Notes: generated by a model not told the origin, from the letters alone. DNA of 20,233 nucleotides from BJHL01 sp035299305 (GCA_035299305.1 DATGWV010000329.1:1-20233); one strand, 5' to 3'. Positions 1 to 8,512 are shown, counted from the stretch's first letter. Program-made: numbers and translations.

Positions 1-365
1 GGGTGCTGCATAGCGACGATGGGCTGGATGAGTTGACGATCACGGCGCCGGTGCGGGTGGCGGAAGTTGATGGCGCGAGCGTGCGCGAGTGGGTGTTTGA
101 TGCGCGGGAGTTTGGCGTGGAGCGCGGCGAGTTTGCGGCGATTGCCGCGCGGGATTTTGATGAAGCGGTGAGCATCGCGCGGCGGCTGCTTGATGGGGAG
201 CGTGGGCCGATGCGCGAGATGCTGGTTCTTGCGAGCGCGGCGGCGCTGGTGGTTGGTGGTGCAGCGAGCGAGATGCGAGCGGGGATGGAGATGGCGCGCG
301 CCGCGCTGGATAGTGGGAAGGCGCGCGAGACGCTTGCGCGGCTGGCGGTGGTGAGTCAGGGTTAA
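1..365 (+). CDS. trpD: Anthranilate phosphoribosyltransferase, C-terminal part
   Basis: This is the 3' end of a gene that begins left of the window; about 120 residues are visible. TrpD transfers the phosphoribosyl group from PRPP to anthranilate in the second step of tryptophan synthesis, in the cytoplasm. The visible part opens with HSDDGLDELTITAPVRVAEV, a characteristic C-terminal block of the family. It continues with a segment resembling the family's DFG(V/L) region (AREFGVERGEF) and the final helical part (MREMLVLASAAALVVGG), which matches the NAAAAL helix of TrpD. The reading frame enters from the edge, so the GTG at position 3 is almost certainly an internal valine and not a start. 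The gene converges on the lipoprotein gene that ends at 395, with only 29 bases between the two stop codons. The family assignment is firm; active-site residues lie outside the window and cannot be checked. Confidence 0.88.
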   Translation, partial: VLHSDDGLDELTITAPVRVAEVDGASVREWVFDAREFGVERGEFAAIAARDFDEAVSIARRLLDGERGPMREMLVLASAAALVVGGAASEMRAGMEMARAALDSGKARETLARLAVVSQG

Positions 366-394
366 GCCGCTGCGGTTGCTGCAAATTCGCTGGG

Positions 395-859
395 TTACTG
401 CGGATTTGTGGTGCCGATCACGGGAAGAACGGGCTTGACGAGATCGAGGCCGTAGAGGGTGTCGGCGAGCGCGCCGGGCTTGCGGTAGCCGACTGCACTG
501 CGGAGCGTGAGCGGCTGGGTGGCGAACTCCGCGGGGATGGTGGCTGGGAGGTCAAAGCGCATCGCGCCGAAGGGCGGGATGGTGCGCTGGGCGTCGCGCG
601 TGCCGGTGAAGAGCGTTTGGCCGGCGGACTCGACGCTGTAGGCGACGAGCTGCATGGGCACGGGCTTGGCGTTGGGATTCTGCGCGAGGACTTCGAAGCG
701 AACGACGACGAAAGATGCGTCACGCGCGGGGCCTTGCGAGAGCGTGTCGGTGGCGGCCTTGGTCAGTTCCATCTGCGGCGGCTCAAAGTTGGCGGCTTCG
801 CGGACGATGGAGCAGCCGGGGAGGAGGAGCAGCAGCGAGCAGAGGGCGAGGGTGCGCAT
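395..859 (-). CDS. LEA14-like (WHy domain) lipoprotein
   Basis: A 154-residue predicted lipoprotein. I chose the ATG at 859 because it gives a clean lipoprotein signal: MRTLALCSLLLLLPGCS, with the lipobox LPGC and the lipidated Cys at residue 16. The reading frame stays open far upstream, but that part is the antisense of the phosphoesterase gene. The mature part resembles the LEA type 2/WHy fold (PF03168): a strand beginning FVVVRFEVLAQNPNAKPVP, then a segment with SVESAGQTLFTGTRDA and a proline-flanked strand (IPPFGAMRFDLPATIP). Such proteins are small beta sandwiches often linked to desiccation or envelope stress; no enzymatic role is known. It follows the phosphoesterase gene on the same strand after about 104 bases that contain an inverted repeat, so co-transcription is possible but unproven. 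The family call rests on pattern recognition and is moderately sure; the lipoprotein call is stronger. Confidence 0.75.
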   Translation of the reverse strand: MRTLALCSLLLLLPGCSIVREAANFEPPQMELTKAATDTLSQGPARDASFVVVRFEVLAQNPNAKPVPMQLVAYSVESAGQTLFTGTRDAQRTIPPFGAMRFDLPATIPAEFATQPLTLRSAVGYRKPGALADTLYGLDLVKPVLPVIGTTNPQ

Positions 860-882
860 GGGGGAGCGTAGAACCTGAAGGG

Positions 883-918
883 GCGTGACGGGACGGACGC
901 TGAGGAGTGGCGTCACGC
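883..918. promoter_or_regulatory. 8-bp inverted repeat between phosphoesterase and lipoprotein genes
   Basis: GCGTGACG at 883-890 is the exact reverse complement of CGTCACGC at 911-918, with a 20-base loop. It lies just upstream of the lipoprotein start codon (859) and downstream of the phosphoesterase stop (964). It could be a weak terminator for the phosphoesterase message or an operator or leader hairpin for the lipoprotein. No T-run follows on either strand. The right arm is part of an 11-mer (GGCGTCACGCG, 909-919) that recurs at 9042-9052. Confidence 0.35.
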
Positions 919-963
919 GAGCGAGTGAGCTACAGCGACTGTGCGTGGAATTTGCTTTACGGA

Positions 964-1773
964 TCACTCGCCCGTGTACAGACGCTCGGCAAGGCGGGCG
1001 GGGAGCTGCGGAATGGTGCGCATTTTCCTGGCTGTTTCGTCGATGTTGTAGGGGATGCGGACGAACTCGACGTGGGTGGCGTGGAGGATGGCGTAGCTGG
1101 CGCGGTTGTCGCGGTCGCGGGGCTGGCCGACGCTGCCAACGTTGATGACGGCTTTCTCGCCGTCGCGGAAGCGGTAGCCGGTTTCGCCCAGTTCGCCCGG
1201 TGAGTAGAAGTCGGGTTCGTTGGTGAAGACGCCTGGCACGTGGGTGTGGCCCACGATGCAGATTCCTTGGACGCGGTCGAAGATGCCTTCGAGCTTGTCG
1301 GGGTTGTTGGCGGCGTCTTCGGGGAAGATGTATTCGTTGATGGGTTTGCGGGGTGAGCCGTGGACCGCGAGCAGCGGGCGCAGGCCGGTGGGCGTGGGGC
1401 TCACGGGCTGGGGGCCGTCGACGCCGATCTGCTCGGCGACGCGGACTTTGAGGTGATTGAGGAACTCGTAGCGCGCGGCCTTCTTGGTTTCGTCGGGTTC
1501 GGTTTCGAACTGCTCGCGCGTCCAGTGGGTCGCGGTCTCGGCGTCGGGGTTGAAGTTGGTGGGTTCGTAGAGCACGGCGAAATCGTGATTGCCCAGCAGG
1601 CTCCAGGCGCAGCGCTGGCGGACGATATCGACGCATTCGAGGGGATCGGGGCCGTAGCCGACGGTGTCGCCCAGACAGATGATGCGTTGAATGCCGCGAG
1701 CGTCGATGTCGGCGAGGACGGCTTTGAGAGCCGTGGCGTTGGCGTGGACGTCGCTGATGACGGCGGTGGGCAT
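964..1773 (-). CDS. Calcineurin-like metallophosphoesterase (YfcE/MJ0936 type)
   Basis: A 269-residue protein of the Metallophos_2 type. It shows the full set of dinuclear metal motifs: DVHAN (D8, H10), GDTVGYGPDP (35-44), GNHDF (61-65), HGSPRKPINEY (from H138), GHTHVP (175-180) and NVGSVGQPRD (211-220). These ligate two divalent metals, usually Mn or Fe, and support hydrolysis of phosphodiesters or phosphomonoesters. The true substrate cannot be read from sequence. The ATG at 1773 starts two residues before the first beta strand (MPTAVISDVHAN), as usual in this family. The frame stays open to 1857 upstream, but that 28-residue extension has no family counterpart. There is no signal peptide, so it is cytoplasmic. 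It is divergent from the metal-efflux operon and has no evident functional tie to it. Family assignment is very secure. Confidence 0.9.
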   Translation of the reverse strand: MPTAVISDVHANATALKAVLADIDARGIQRIICLGDTVGYGPDPLECVDIVRQRCAWSLLGNHDFAVLYEPTNFNPDAETATHWTREQFETEPDETKKAARYEFLNHLKVRVAEQIGVDGPQPVSPTPTGLRPLLAVHGSPRKPINEYIFPEDAANNPDKLEGIFDRVQGICIVGHTHVPGVFTNEPDFYSPGELGETGYRFRDGEKAVINVGSVGQPRDRDNRASYAILHATHVEFVRIPYNIDETARKMRTIPQLPARLAERLYTGE

Positions 1774-1859
1774 AGGGAGGGATTCTAGATGTGGTGGAGG
1801 GCGAACGAGCGGGGGGATGGAGTGGTATACTCGAATTGAACGATGTGAGCGGTCCAATC
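1774..1859. promoter_or_regulatory. Divergent intergenic region with a possible -10 box
   Basis: This 86-base gap separates the divergent phosphoesterase gene and the metal-efflux operon, so promoters for both should lie here. TATACT at 1826-1831 is one base from the sigma-70 -10 consensus in the plus direction and would place a transcription start about 25 bases ahead of the ATG at 1860. No convincing -35 element is seen at 16-18 bases upstream on either strand. No clear MerR- or CopY-type operator palindrome is visible. Confidence 0.25.
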
Positions 1860-2321
1860 ATGCATCACGCGCTGGTCAAACTTGTGGCGATGCTCCTGCT
1901 GGTTGTGCAGGGCGTGGTCGCATCCGCGGCGGGGCGGGTGATGTGCATTCGCGTCGGGGATTGTGGGTCACACGGTGAAGCCGAAGTCTGTCGCGGGGCA
2001 GGGCATGACCATGTGCACGGGGTTGGGCACCGTCACGATCATGATCATGAGCACGGCGGCGGAACGTGTGATGTATTGATTGGCGGGCAGGCGGCGTGTG
2101 AGTGCCATGTGCATGTGCCGGTGCCGGGTGAAGAGCGGGTGCCCACCAAGGGGCAACTGAGCGTCAGTGATTTCAAGACGGTCGCATTGCCCGTCTTGGT
2201 TGCGCTGGTGCTGCAGTGGGAGCCGGTGTGGCGTGATGGCCCGGCGAGGTATGGGGAGCAACGCGAGCCGCGGAGCTGGGATCAGCTGGGTGCGCTGCGA
2301 ACGACGCGACTGCTTGTGTAG
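1860..2321 (+). CDS. His/Cys-rich exported protein heading the metal-efflux operon
   Basis: A 153-residue protein of no family I recognise by name. The ATG at 1860 gives a short hydrophobic export signal (VKLVAMLLLVVQGVVASAAG). A Cys- and His-rich segment follows: Cys at 29, 35, 44, 70, 80 and 82, and an HDHVHGVGHRHDHDHEHGG run at 49-67, then CECHVHVPVPGE. This composition suggests binding of soft or borderline divalent metals in the periplasm. A second hydrophobic stretch (VALPVLVALVLQW, about 108-120) may be a membrane segment or buried helix. It lies 145 bases upstream of the TolC-type gene, on the same strand as the complete RND efflux system, so a role as periplasmic metal chaperone, buffer or sensor is a reasonable inference. 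The reading frame also extends upstream to 1791, but without a signal-like start. No strong Shine-Dalgarno sequence precedes it. Confidence 0.7.
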   Translation: MHHALVKLVAMLLLVVQGVVASAAGRVMCIRVGDCGSHGEAEVCRGAGHDHVHGVGHRHDHDHEHGGGTCDVLIGGQAACECHVHVPVPGEERVPTKGQLSVSDFKTVALPVLVALVLQWEPVWRDGPARYGEQREPRSWDQLGALRTTRLLV

Positions 2322-2466
2322 AAGTTGAAACTGGCGTGCTCGGGTGTGCTGCGCGAGTTGTCGTGCGGTGCGCCGGGTGATGCTGTGCGCTATCGGCGTG
2401 GAAAGTGACCACGGTCGTTGGTTGCGTTGCGCGTGTTGGGGATGTGGGGAAACTCTGGAGTTTGGT

Positions 2467-3900
2467 ATGCACGGGATGAAGTTGCATTGCGCGAGTGGCG
2501 CAGCGCGTGTGGGCGCGTGTGTTGTCGCTGGCATGATGGTCGTGCTGGCGGGCGGGTGTCAGACGTATTCGCGTCGGCCGGTGAACGTGGCGGGGCATTA
2601 TGCGGAGTTTGTGGCGCGAACGCCGGCGGGTGCGGAGGTGCAGGCGTTTGTTGAGCGACTCGCGCGTGAGCGAGCGGCGGGCGCACGCGAAACGGTGGAG
2701 TTTGATTTAGTGGACGGCGTGTCGTGCGGGGAAGCGGAGTTGATCGCACTGGTGTACAACGCCGAGTTGCGTGTGGCGCGGTTGCGAGCGGGCGTGCGGC
2801 AGGCAGGCGCGGAGCACGCGGGCAGGTGGGAAGACGTGACGTTGGACGTGGATGTCGCGAAGATCGTGGAGAGCACACCTGATCCGTGGAAGACGTTTGG
2901 AAATGTGGGGATCACGATTCCGATCTCGGGGCGACTTGCGAAGGAGCGGGCGAAAGCGGGGGCGGAGCACGCGGCGGAACTGGTGCGGGTGGCGCAGCGT
3001 GAGTGGGCGGTGCGCATGGCTGTACGACGAACGTGGAGCGAGTGGACATCGCTGGATGCACGCGTGGGCGCGACGCGCGAGTTCTTGACGCGCGTGGATC
3101 AGATTCTGGCGGTGGTGGACAAGATGGAAGCGGCGGGAGAGATGGCGCGGACGGAGGCGCGGCTGTTTCGCATCGAGCGGGCAAACAAGGCGGCGGAACT
3201 CGCCGCGCTGGAGTCGCGCGGACGCGAGGCGTCGCTGCGGCTGCGGCAGTTGATGGGCGTGTCGCCTGACGCGCAGATGGAGTTGCGGGACGGCGGGGTC
3301 GCGCTGGCTGCGGAAAGTGACGCGGCACGGGTGGATGCGGCACATCTTGAGCGATGGAACATGGCGATGGCGGTTGCGATGGCGGAGTATGAAGTCGCCG
3401 AGAAGGCGCTGGAACTGGAAGTGCGAAAGCAGTATCCGGACATTCAGCTCTCGCCGGGGCTGGGCCGTGAAAGTGGGCAGGATCAGGTGCTGCTGGGGGT
3501 GTCGCTGCCTGTGCCACTGCTCAATGCGAATGCGCGGGCGATTGCGGAGGCGCGGGCGGGGCGCGAAGTGGCGCGAGCGGCGGTGGAAGCAACGCTGGAA
3601 GAAACGGTGTGGGCGGTGCGCGCGGCGCAGGAGCGAGTTGCTGCGGCGACGGCGCGGCGGCGGAGTTTTGAGGCGGATGTGGTGCCTCTCGTGGATGCGC
3701 AGTATGCGGATGCTCGCACGATGGCTCGAATGGGCGAAGTGAACACGCTGGTGCTGCTGGAGAGCTTGACGCGACAGCAGGAAGCGAAGCTGGGACTGGT
3801 GGAAGCAATGCACGACGAGGAACTTGCGGCGATTGATCTTGCGGAATTGATTGGGCCGGTGAGCGCGGCGAGTGAAAGCACGCAGGAGGACGCACGATGA
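2467..3900 (+). CDS. TolC-family outer-membrane efflux lipoprotein
   Basis: A 477-residue outer-membrane efflux protein, the channel of the tripartite RND system encoded here. The ATG at 2467 is preferred: GGAG at 2457-2460 sits six bases upstream, and the resulting N-terminus carries a lipoprotein signal ending in VLAGGC, lipidated Cys at residue 31. The frame is open back to 2344, but that extension looks non-coding. The mature protein has the two alpha-helical, heptad-rich halves of the OEP family. Examples are the helices around ELIALVYNAELRVARLRAGV (entry to the first hairpin) and VEATLEETVWAVRAAQERVA in the second repeat, separated by short hydrophobic beta segments such as QVLLGVSLPVPLLN. 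Its stop overlaps the start of the adaptor gene by four bases (ATGA), so the two are translationally coupled. Gene order channel-adaptor-pump matches cus/czc-type operons; the CusC-like name would be by context only. Confidence 0.88.
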   Translation: MHGMKLHCASGAARVGACVVAGMMVVLAGGCQTYSRRPVNVAGHYAEFVARTPAGAEVQAFVERLARERAAGARETVEFDLVDGVSCGEAELIALVYNAELRVARLRAGVRQAGAEHAGRWEDVTLDVDVAKIVESTPDPWKTFGNVGITIPISGRLAKERAKAGAEHAAELVRVAQREWAVRMAVRRTWSEWTSLDARVGATREFLTRVDQILAVVDKMEAAGEMARTEARLFRIERANKAAELAALESRGREASLRLRQLMGVSPDAQMELRDGGVALAAESDAARVDAAHLERWNMAMAVAMAEYEVAEKALELEVRKQYPDIQLSPGLGRESGQDQVLLGVSLPVPLLNANARAIAEARAGREVARAAVEATLEETVWAVRAAQERVAAATARRRSFEADVVPLVDAQYADARTMARMGEVNTLVLLESLTRQQEAKLGLVEAMHDEELAAIDLAELIGPVSAASESTQEDAR

Positions 3901-5264
3901 ACGCGACGCGAATGTGGATGACATGGATGGTGATGCTGGCACTCGCGATTAAGTTGGCGGCGTGTGAACGCGGTGCGCACGAGCATGTGGGCACGCAGGC
4001 GATGGAGGAAGAGGGCGAGGAAGGTCCGACAAATCGCGTCGACATACCTGCGGCGGTGCGGCAGAACTTGGGTATCACTTTCGCGCGAGTGGAGTATCGC
4101 AATGTAGCACAGACGCTGCGTGTGCCCGGGAGGTTTGAGCTGCTGCCCACGGCGCGGCGTGAGTATCGCACGCCAGTGGGTGGGCGCGTTGAGTTGCTGG
4201 TGAGTCAGTATGAGCGTGTGGTGGCGGGAACGCCTTTGTATCGCGTGGATGCGTCGGCGTGGCGAGAGCTGCATGAACAGATCAGTGCGATGCGGGCGCG
4301 GGTGGACTCGATGGGGCCGCTGCGCGAGGCGCATCGAAGGCATGAGCAGAGCCTCGCGGAGAAAGTGGGGCTGTGGGAGGAGCGACTGAAGCAACTGGCG
4401 GAACTGCGCGAGGCGGGCGGAGGCAGTGCGGCGCAGTTGACCGAGGCTCGCGCGACGTTGAACGCAACACAGGCGGAACTGGCTGATGTGATGGAGAAAG
4501 ACGCTGAGTTGCAGGCCGAGCAGCAGCGTGTGGAGGCGGAACTGCGATCGCTGGTGTCGCGACGCGAGACGTTGATGCGCGGGCGGCACTGTGCGGAAGC
4601 TGCGGCAGATGAAACATTGAGCCCTGGCGAAGGTTTCACGGTGTGCGCTGTGGCGGCGGGCGTTGTGGAAAGTGTTGGTGTTACGCCCGGTGGCCTTGTG
4701 GAAGAGAACGGACATGTGATGACGGTGGTACAGCCCGAGCAAGTGCGCTTCCGGGCTCGTGCGTTGCAGTCGGATCTGGGCAGGCTGCGTGATGGGCTCG
4801 CGGCGAGCATTGCGCCGCCGCAAGGTGGGAGTATTGCGCTGCAGGATGTGATGCAAGGGACGCTGCAAATCGGACTGAGCGCGGACGCGGATGAACGCAC
4901 GGTGGACTTGATGATGACGCCTCGCGAGCTTGCGACGTGGGCGCGGGCCGGTGTGTCGGCGCACTTGGAAGTGGTGCTGGCGGGTGGAAGCGAGGAGCTG
5001 GCGATTCCGCAATCGGCGGTCGTGCGTGACGGCACACGCGGCGTCATTTTCCGCCGCGATCCGGCGAACGCGGACAAGGTGATTCGCATGGAGGCAGACT
5101 TGGGGTTGTCGGATGGGCGATGGGTTGTGATCGCGAGCGGTGTGAAAGAAGGCGATGAAGTTGTGCTGGGTGGCAACTACCAGCTCATGCTCGCGACGAG
5201 TGGAACGACGGAGAAGGCGGGGCATTTTCACTCCGACGGCACGTTCCATGAAGGGAGCCACTGA
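3897..5264 (+). CDS. CusB/CzcB-type RND periplasmic adaptor lipoprotein
   Basis: A 455-residue membrane-fusion protein that bridges the inner-membrane pump and the outer-membrane channel. AGGAGG at 3884-3889 lies seven bases before the ATG at 3897, inside the end of the upstream gene. The N-terminus has a lipobox (IKLAAC, Cys 23). Domains in order: a beta-barrel/lipoyl half around residues 70-120 (YRTPVGGRVELLV), a long coiled-coil hairpin about 122-228 rich in Glu, Arg, Ala and Leu, the second lipoyl half (FTVCAVAAGVVESVGV), a beta-barrel domain, and a membrane-proximal domain including the AIPQSAVV block. The C-terminus ends in GHFHSDGTFHEGSH, a His cluster that may bind metal. The N-terminal methionine cluster that passes Cu(I) in E. 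coli CusB is not visible. Three bases separate it from the pump gene. Assignment is firm at family level. Confidence 0.9.
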   Translation: MNATRMWMTWMVMLALAIKLAACERGAHEHVGTQAMEEEGEEGPTNRVDIPAAVRQNLGITFARVEYRNVAQTLRVPGRFELLPTARREYRTPVGGRVELLVSQYERVVAGTPLYRVDASAWRELHEQISAMRARVDSMGPLREAHRRHEQSLAEKVGLWEERLKQLAELREAGGGSAAQLTEARATLNATQAELADVMEKDAELQAEQQRVEAELRSLVSRRETLMRGRHCAEAAADETLSPGEGFTVCAVAAGVVESVGVTPGGLVEENGHVMTVVQPEQVRFRARALQSDLGRLRDGLAASIAPPQGGSIALQDVMQGTLQIGLSADADERTVDLMMTPRELATWARAGVSAHLEVVLAGGSEELAIPQSAVVRDGTRGVIFRRDPANADKVIRMEADLGLSDGRWVVIASGVKEGDEVVLGGNYQLMLATSGTTEKAGHFHSDGTFHEGSH

Positions 5265-5267
5265 CGC

Positions 5268-8200
5268 ATGTTTGCAAAGCTGATTGCATTTTCGCTGCGG
5301 CAGTCGTCGCTGGTGGTTGTGCTGGCGGGCCTGCTGCTGGTGGTCGCGGGGCTGAAGGTGAAGGACATGCCCGTGGATGTCTTTCCGGAGCTCAATGCGC
5401 CGACGGTTGTCGTGATGACGGAGGCTGGCGGGCTGGCGGCGGATGAAGTTGAGTTGAACGTCACGTTTCCGATTGAGACAGCGGTCAACGGACTGGCGGG
5501 AACGCGGCGCGTACGCAGTGCATCGGCGACGAGCCTGTCGATTGTGTGGGTGGAATTTGACTGGGGGACGGATATTTATCGCGCGCGGCAACTCGTCAGT
5601 GAGCGGTTGTCGAGCGTGCGAGAGAATCTGCCCGCGGGGGCGCACGCGGAAATCACGCCCGTCACGAGCATCACCGGTGAGATCATGCTGCTGGCGATTT
5701 CATCGCCTGACAAGTCGGTGAGCGAGCTTGATATGCGGGCGTTTGCGGAGTTTGACCTGCGCAACAAGATTCTCGCGGTGCCAGGTGTGGCGCAGGTGGT
5801 GGCGATTGGGGGCGAACTGCCGCAGTATCAGATCAATGTTCGGCAGGAACAGCTCGCGTTGTATGGGTTGACGATTTCTGATGTGGTGGAGGCCGCGCGG
5901 AACGCGCACTCGACGGCGAGCGCGGGGTATGTGCCCAACTGGGAGAATCAGGAACTGCCCATTCGTCAATCGGCACGCGTAACGAGCGTGCGCGACATCG
6001 AGAAGACGCTGGTGCGATATCACCAAGGTGCGGCGGTCACGATCGGGCAAGTGGCTGATGTGCGGCTGGGGCCGTCTCCCAAGCGCGGCACGGCGACGGA
6101 CCGGGCGTTGCCTGCGGTGGTGGTGAGTGTGCAGAAAAGTCCGGGCACCAACACGCTCGCGTTGACAAAGCAGATCGACGGTGTGCTGGATCAGGTTGAG
6201 AAGTCGATGCCTGCAGGTTTGGTGCTCAATCGCGATCCGTTTCGAGCGTCGCGATTCATTGAACGCAGTATCAACAACGTGGTGCGCGTGCTGGTGGAAG
6301 CGAGCATCATCGTCGCGGTGATTCTGATTCTGTTTCTGCTCAACGTGCGAGCGACGCTGGTGACGCTGACGGCGCTGCCGCTTTCGTTGGCGGTTGCGCT
6401 GCTGCTGTTGTGGGCGTTTGGCTTGTCAGTGAATGTGATGACGCTGGGCGGATTGGCGGTGGCGATTGGTGAACTGGTGGATGATGCGATCATCGACGTG
6501 GAGAATGTGCTGCGGCGACTGAAGGAGAACGCGGCGTTGCCCGCGAGTGAGCGGAAGACGCTGGTGGAAGTGGTATCGAACGCGAGCAACGAGATTCGCT
6601 CGTCGGTCGTGTTCGCGACGGTGATCATTTGCATGGTGTTTGTGCCACTGCTGTTTTTGCAGGGGCTGGAGGGGCGTTTTTTCCAGCCGCTGGGTGTGGC
6701 GTACATCATTTCGATTCTGGCGTCGCTCATCGTCGCGTTGACGGTGACGCCGGCGTTGTGCAAGATGCTATTTTCGGCGCGGGGCGGCGTGGGGCACGTG
6801 GGTGAGCATCAAGATGGCTGGCTGGTGCGCTGGCTCAAGCGGCGGTATGAGCCTGCGCTGCGAGCGAGTGTGCGGCATCGCGGTGTGGTGCTGGGCGGAG
6901 CGGCGGTGCTGACGGCGGCGGCACTGGCGTTGCTGTCAACGTTTGGTTCGTCCTTTCTGCCGGCGTTCAAGGAGGGGACGTTTACCGTGTTCTTGCTCGC
7001 GCCGCCCGGGACTTCGCTTGTTGAGAGCAATCGTCTGGCGATGGGTGTCGAGGCGCAGTTTGCGCAGATTGACGGCGTGCAGAGCGTGACGCGGCGGACT
7101 GGCCGCGCGGAACGCGACGAGCATGCCGAGCCGGTGAGCAGTTCGGAAATCGAAGTGACGATCAAGCCGGGCGTTGATCAGGAGGCGGTGCGTGCGAGCA
7201 TTGATCGGATCATCGCGAGTATTCCGGGGATTACGACGATGGTCGGGCAGCCGATCGAGCATCGGCTGTCACACGTGCTTTCGGGAACGCCCGCGGCGAT
7301 TGCGATTGATGTGTATGGCGATGATCTGAGCACGCTGCGTTCGCTGGCGAAGGAGATTGAAGCCGCGATCAAGGACATTCCCGGCACGCGCGATGTTGCG
7401 GCCAATCGCGAGGTGATGATCACGTCGCTGCCGATTCGGTATCGTGCGGAGGATTTGGCAGCGGCGGGGCTTTCGCAGGGCGCGGCGGCGCAGCAGGTGC
7501 AGCAGGCGCTGTATGGAGAATCGGTGGCGGAGGTGAATCAAGGCGTGCGGCGGTATGAGATGGTCGTGCGGCTTGCGGAAGCCGAGCGCGAGCGGATTGA
7601 TCAGATCATGGATTTGCAATTGCGAGGTGTGGGCGGCGCGATCGTGCGGCTGCGCGATGTGGCGGACATTGGTCCGGAGAAGACGAGCAACTTGATTGCG
7701 CGGGAGAACGCGCAGCGCAAGGCCGTGATTTCGACAAACATCGCGGAGGGTTACAACCTCGGGCAGTTGGTCGCTCAGGTGCAGGCGAAGGTCGATCCGA
7801 TCGTGCAGCGAGCTGGGTACACCGTGCGATACGGCGGACAGTTTGAAGCTCAGCAGTCGGCGAGCCGCACGATCTACGTGATGGGTGCGGGCGTGGCGGT
7901 GTGCATGTTCCTGCTGCTGCAGCTTTCGACGGGAAAGAGCCGCACCGCGCTGCTGGTGATGCTGAACCTGCCGCTCGCGCTGATTGGCGGGATTACTGCG
8001 ATTTACATCACGGAGAGTCCGTCGCTGGTTGGCAACACGCTGTCGTTGTTCGGGCTGTCGTCGCAGCGATACGTCGCGCCGGTCATCTCGATTGCGAGCA
8101 TGGTCGGGTTTGTCACGTTGTTTGGCATCGCGGTGCGAAACGGTATCTTGCTTGTCAATCACTACGACCATCTGCAGCGGCATGAGCACAAGTCCGTCGC

Positions 8201-8492
8201 TGAGTCCATCGTGCAGGGATCGATGGAGCGGTTGGTGCCCATCTTGATGACGGCGCTCACCGCGCTGCTGGGATTGGTGCCGCTTGCGCTGGCGAAGGGC
8301 AAGCCTGGCAGCGAGTTGCTTGCGCCGCTCGCGATTGTGGTGCTGGGCGGGCTGGTTTCTTCGACGATGCTCAATCTGTTTGTCGTGCCCGCGGGGTACG
8401 CGATGGTGTTCAGAGTGGGTGAGCCTGCACGCGAAGGCGCGGGGCGGTTGTCGCGTCTTGCGAGCAAGTTGTTCAAGCGTTCCGGTTCGTGA
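5268..8492 (+). CDS. CusA/CzcA-family heavy-metal efflux RND pump
   Basis: A 1074-residue inner-membrane proton/metal antiporter, the normal length for the HME-RND family. It has the usual duplicated plan: TM1 (about 12-30), a large porter/docking loop, TM2-TM6 (about 340-500), TM7 (about 540-560), a second porter loop, and TM8-TM12 (about 870-1060). TM4 carries GELVDDAIIDVEN with D405, D406, D410 and E412; D405 aligns with the proton-relay Asp of CusA. Against E. coli CusA recalled from memory, the three copper-binding Met positions appear replaced: one by the SSSE stretch near 624-627, one by H669, one by Ser near the LYGES motif. This argues against Cu(I)/Ag(I) specificity and leaves divalent metals or another substrate open. 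AAGGGAG at 5251-5257 precedes the start. The gene is intact and follows the adaptor by three bases. Confidence 0.93.
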   Translation: MFAKLIAFSLRQSSLVVVLAGLLLVVAGLKVKDMPVDVFPELNAPTVVVMTEAGGLAADEVELNVTFPIETAVNGLAGTRRVRSASATSLSIVWVEFDWGTDIYRARQLVSERLSSVRENLPAGAHAEITPVTSITGEIMLLAISSPDKSVSELDMRAFAEFDLRNKILAVPGVAQVVAIGGELPQYQINVRQEQLALYGLTISDVVEAARNAHSTASAGYVPNWENQELPIRQSARVTSVRDIEKTLVRYHQGAAVTIGQVADVRLGPSPKRGTATDRALPAVVVSVQKSPGTNTLALTKQIDGVLDQVEKSMPAGLVLNRDPFRASRFIERSINNVVRVLVEASIIVAVILILFLLNVRATLVTLTALPLSLAVALLLLWAFGLSVNVMTLGGLAVAIGELVDDAIIDVENVLRRLKENAALPASERKTLVEVVSNASNEIRSSVVFATVIICMVFVPLLFLQGLEGRFFQPLGVAYIISILASLIVALTVTPALCKMLFSARGGVGHVGEHQDGWLVRWLKRRYEPALRASVRHRGVVLGGAAVLTAAALALLSTFGSSFLPAFKEGTFTVFLLAPPGTSLVESNRLAMGVEAQFAQIDGVQSVTRRTGRAERDEHAEPVSSSEIEVTIKPGVDQEAVRASIDRIIASIPGITTMVGQPIEHRLSHVLSGTPAAIAIDVYGDDLSTLRSLAKEIEAAIKDIPGTRDVAANREVMITSLPIRYRAEDLAAAGLSQGAAAQQVQQALYGESVAEVNQGVRRYEMVVRLAEAERERIDQIMDLQLRGVGGAIVRLRDVADIGPEKTSNLIARENAQRKAVISTNIAEGYNLGQLVAQVQAKVDPIVQRAGYTVRYGGQFEAQQSASRTIYVMGAGVAVCMFLLLQLSTGKSRTALLVMLNLPLALIGGITAIYITESPSLVGNTLSLFGLSSQRYVAPVISIASMVGFVTLFGIAVRNGILLVNHYDHLQRHEHKSVAESIVQGSMERLVPILMTALTALLGLVPLALAKGKPGSELLAPLAIVVLGGLVSSTMLNLFVVPAGYAMVFRVGEPAREGAGRLSRLASKLFKRSGS

Positions 8493-8500
8493 AGAGTGCA

Positions 8501-8506
8501 AAGGAG
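8501..8506 (+). promoter_or_regulatory. Strong ribosome binding site of the His-rich lipoprotein
   Basis: AAGGAG six bases before the ATG at 8513. It decides that start over the in-frame GTG at 8489, which would overlap the end of the pump gene. Confidence 0.7.
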
Positions 8507-8512
8507 ACGGTT

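Noticed and set aside
395..1861. 488-codon minus-strand frame read as one protein
   Set aside because: Its first two thirds are an Arg/His/Pro-rich shadow of the phosphoesterase gene; only the lipoprotein at its end (start 859) is real.
2344..2466. Cys-rich N-terminal extension of the TolC-type protein
   Set aside because: The ATG at 2467 has a Shine-Dalgarno sequence and starts a proper lipoprotein signal; the extension would bury that signal.
3483..5645. 720-codon minus-strand frame opposite the efflux operon
   Set aside because: It is the antisense of three well-identified genes, has Arg/His/Gln-biased composition and no recognisable domain.
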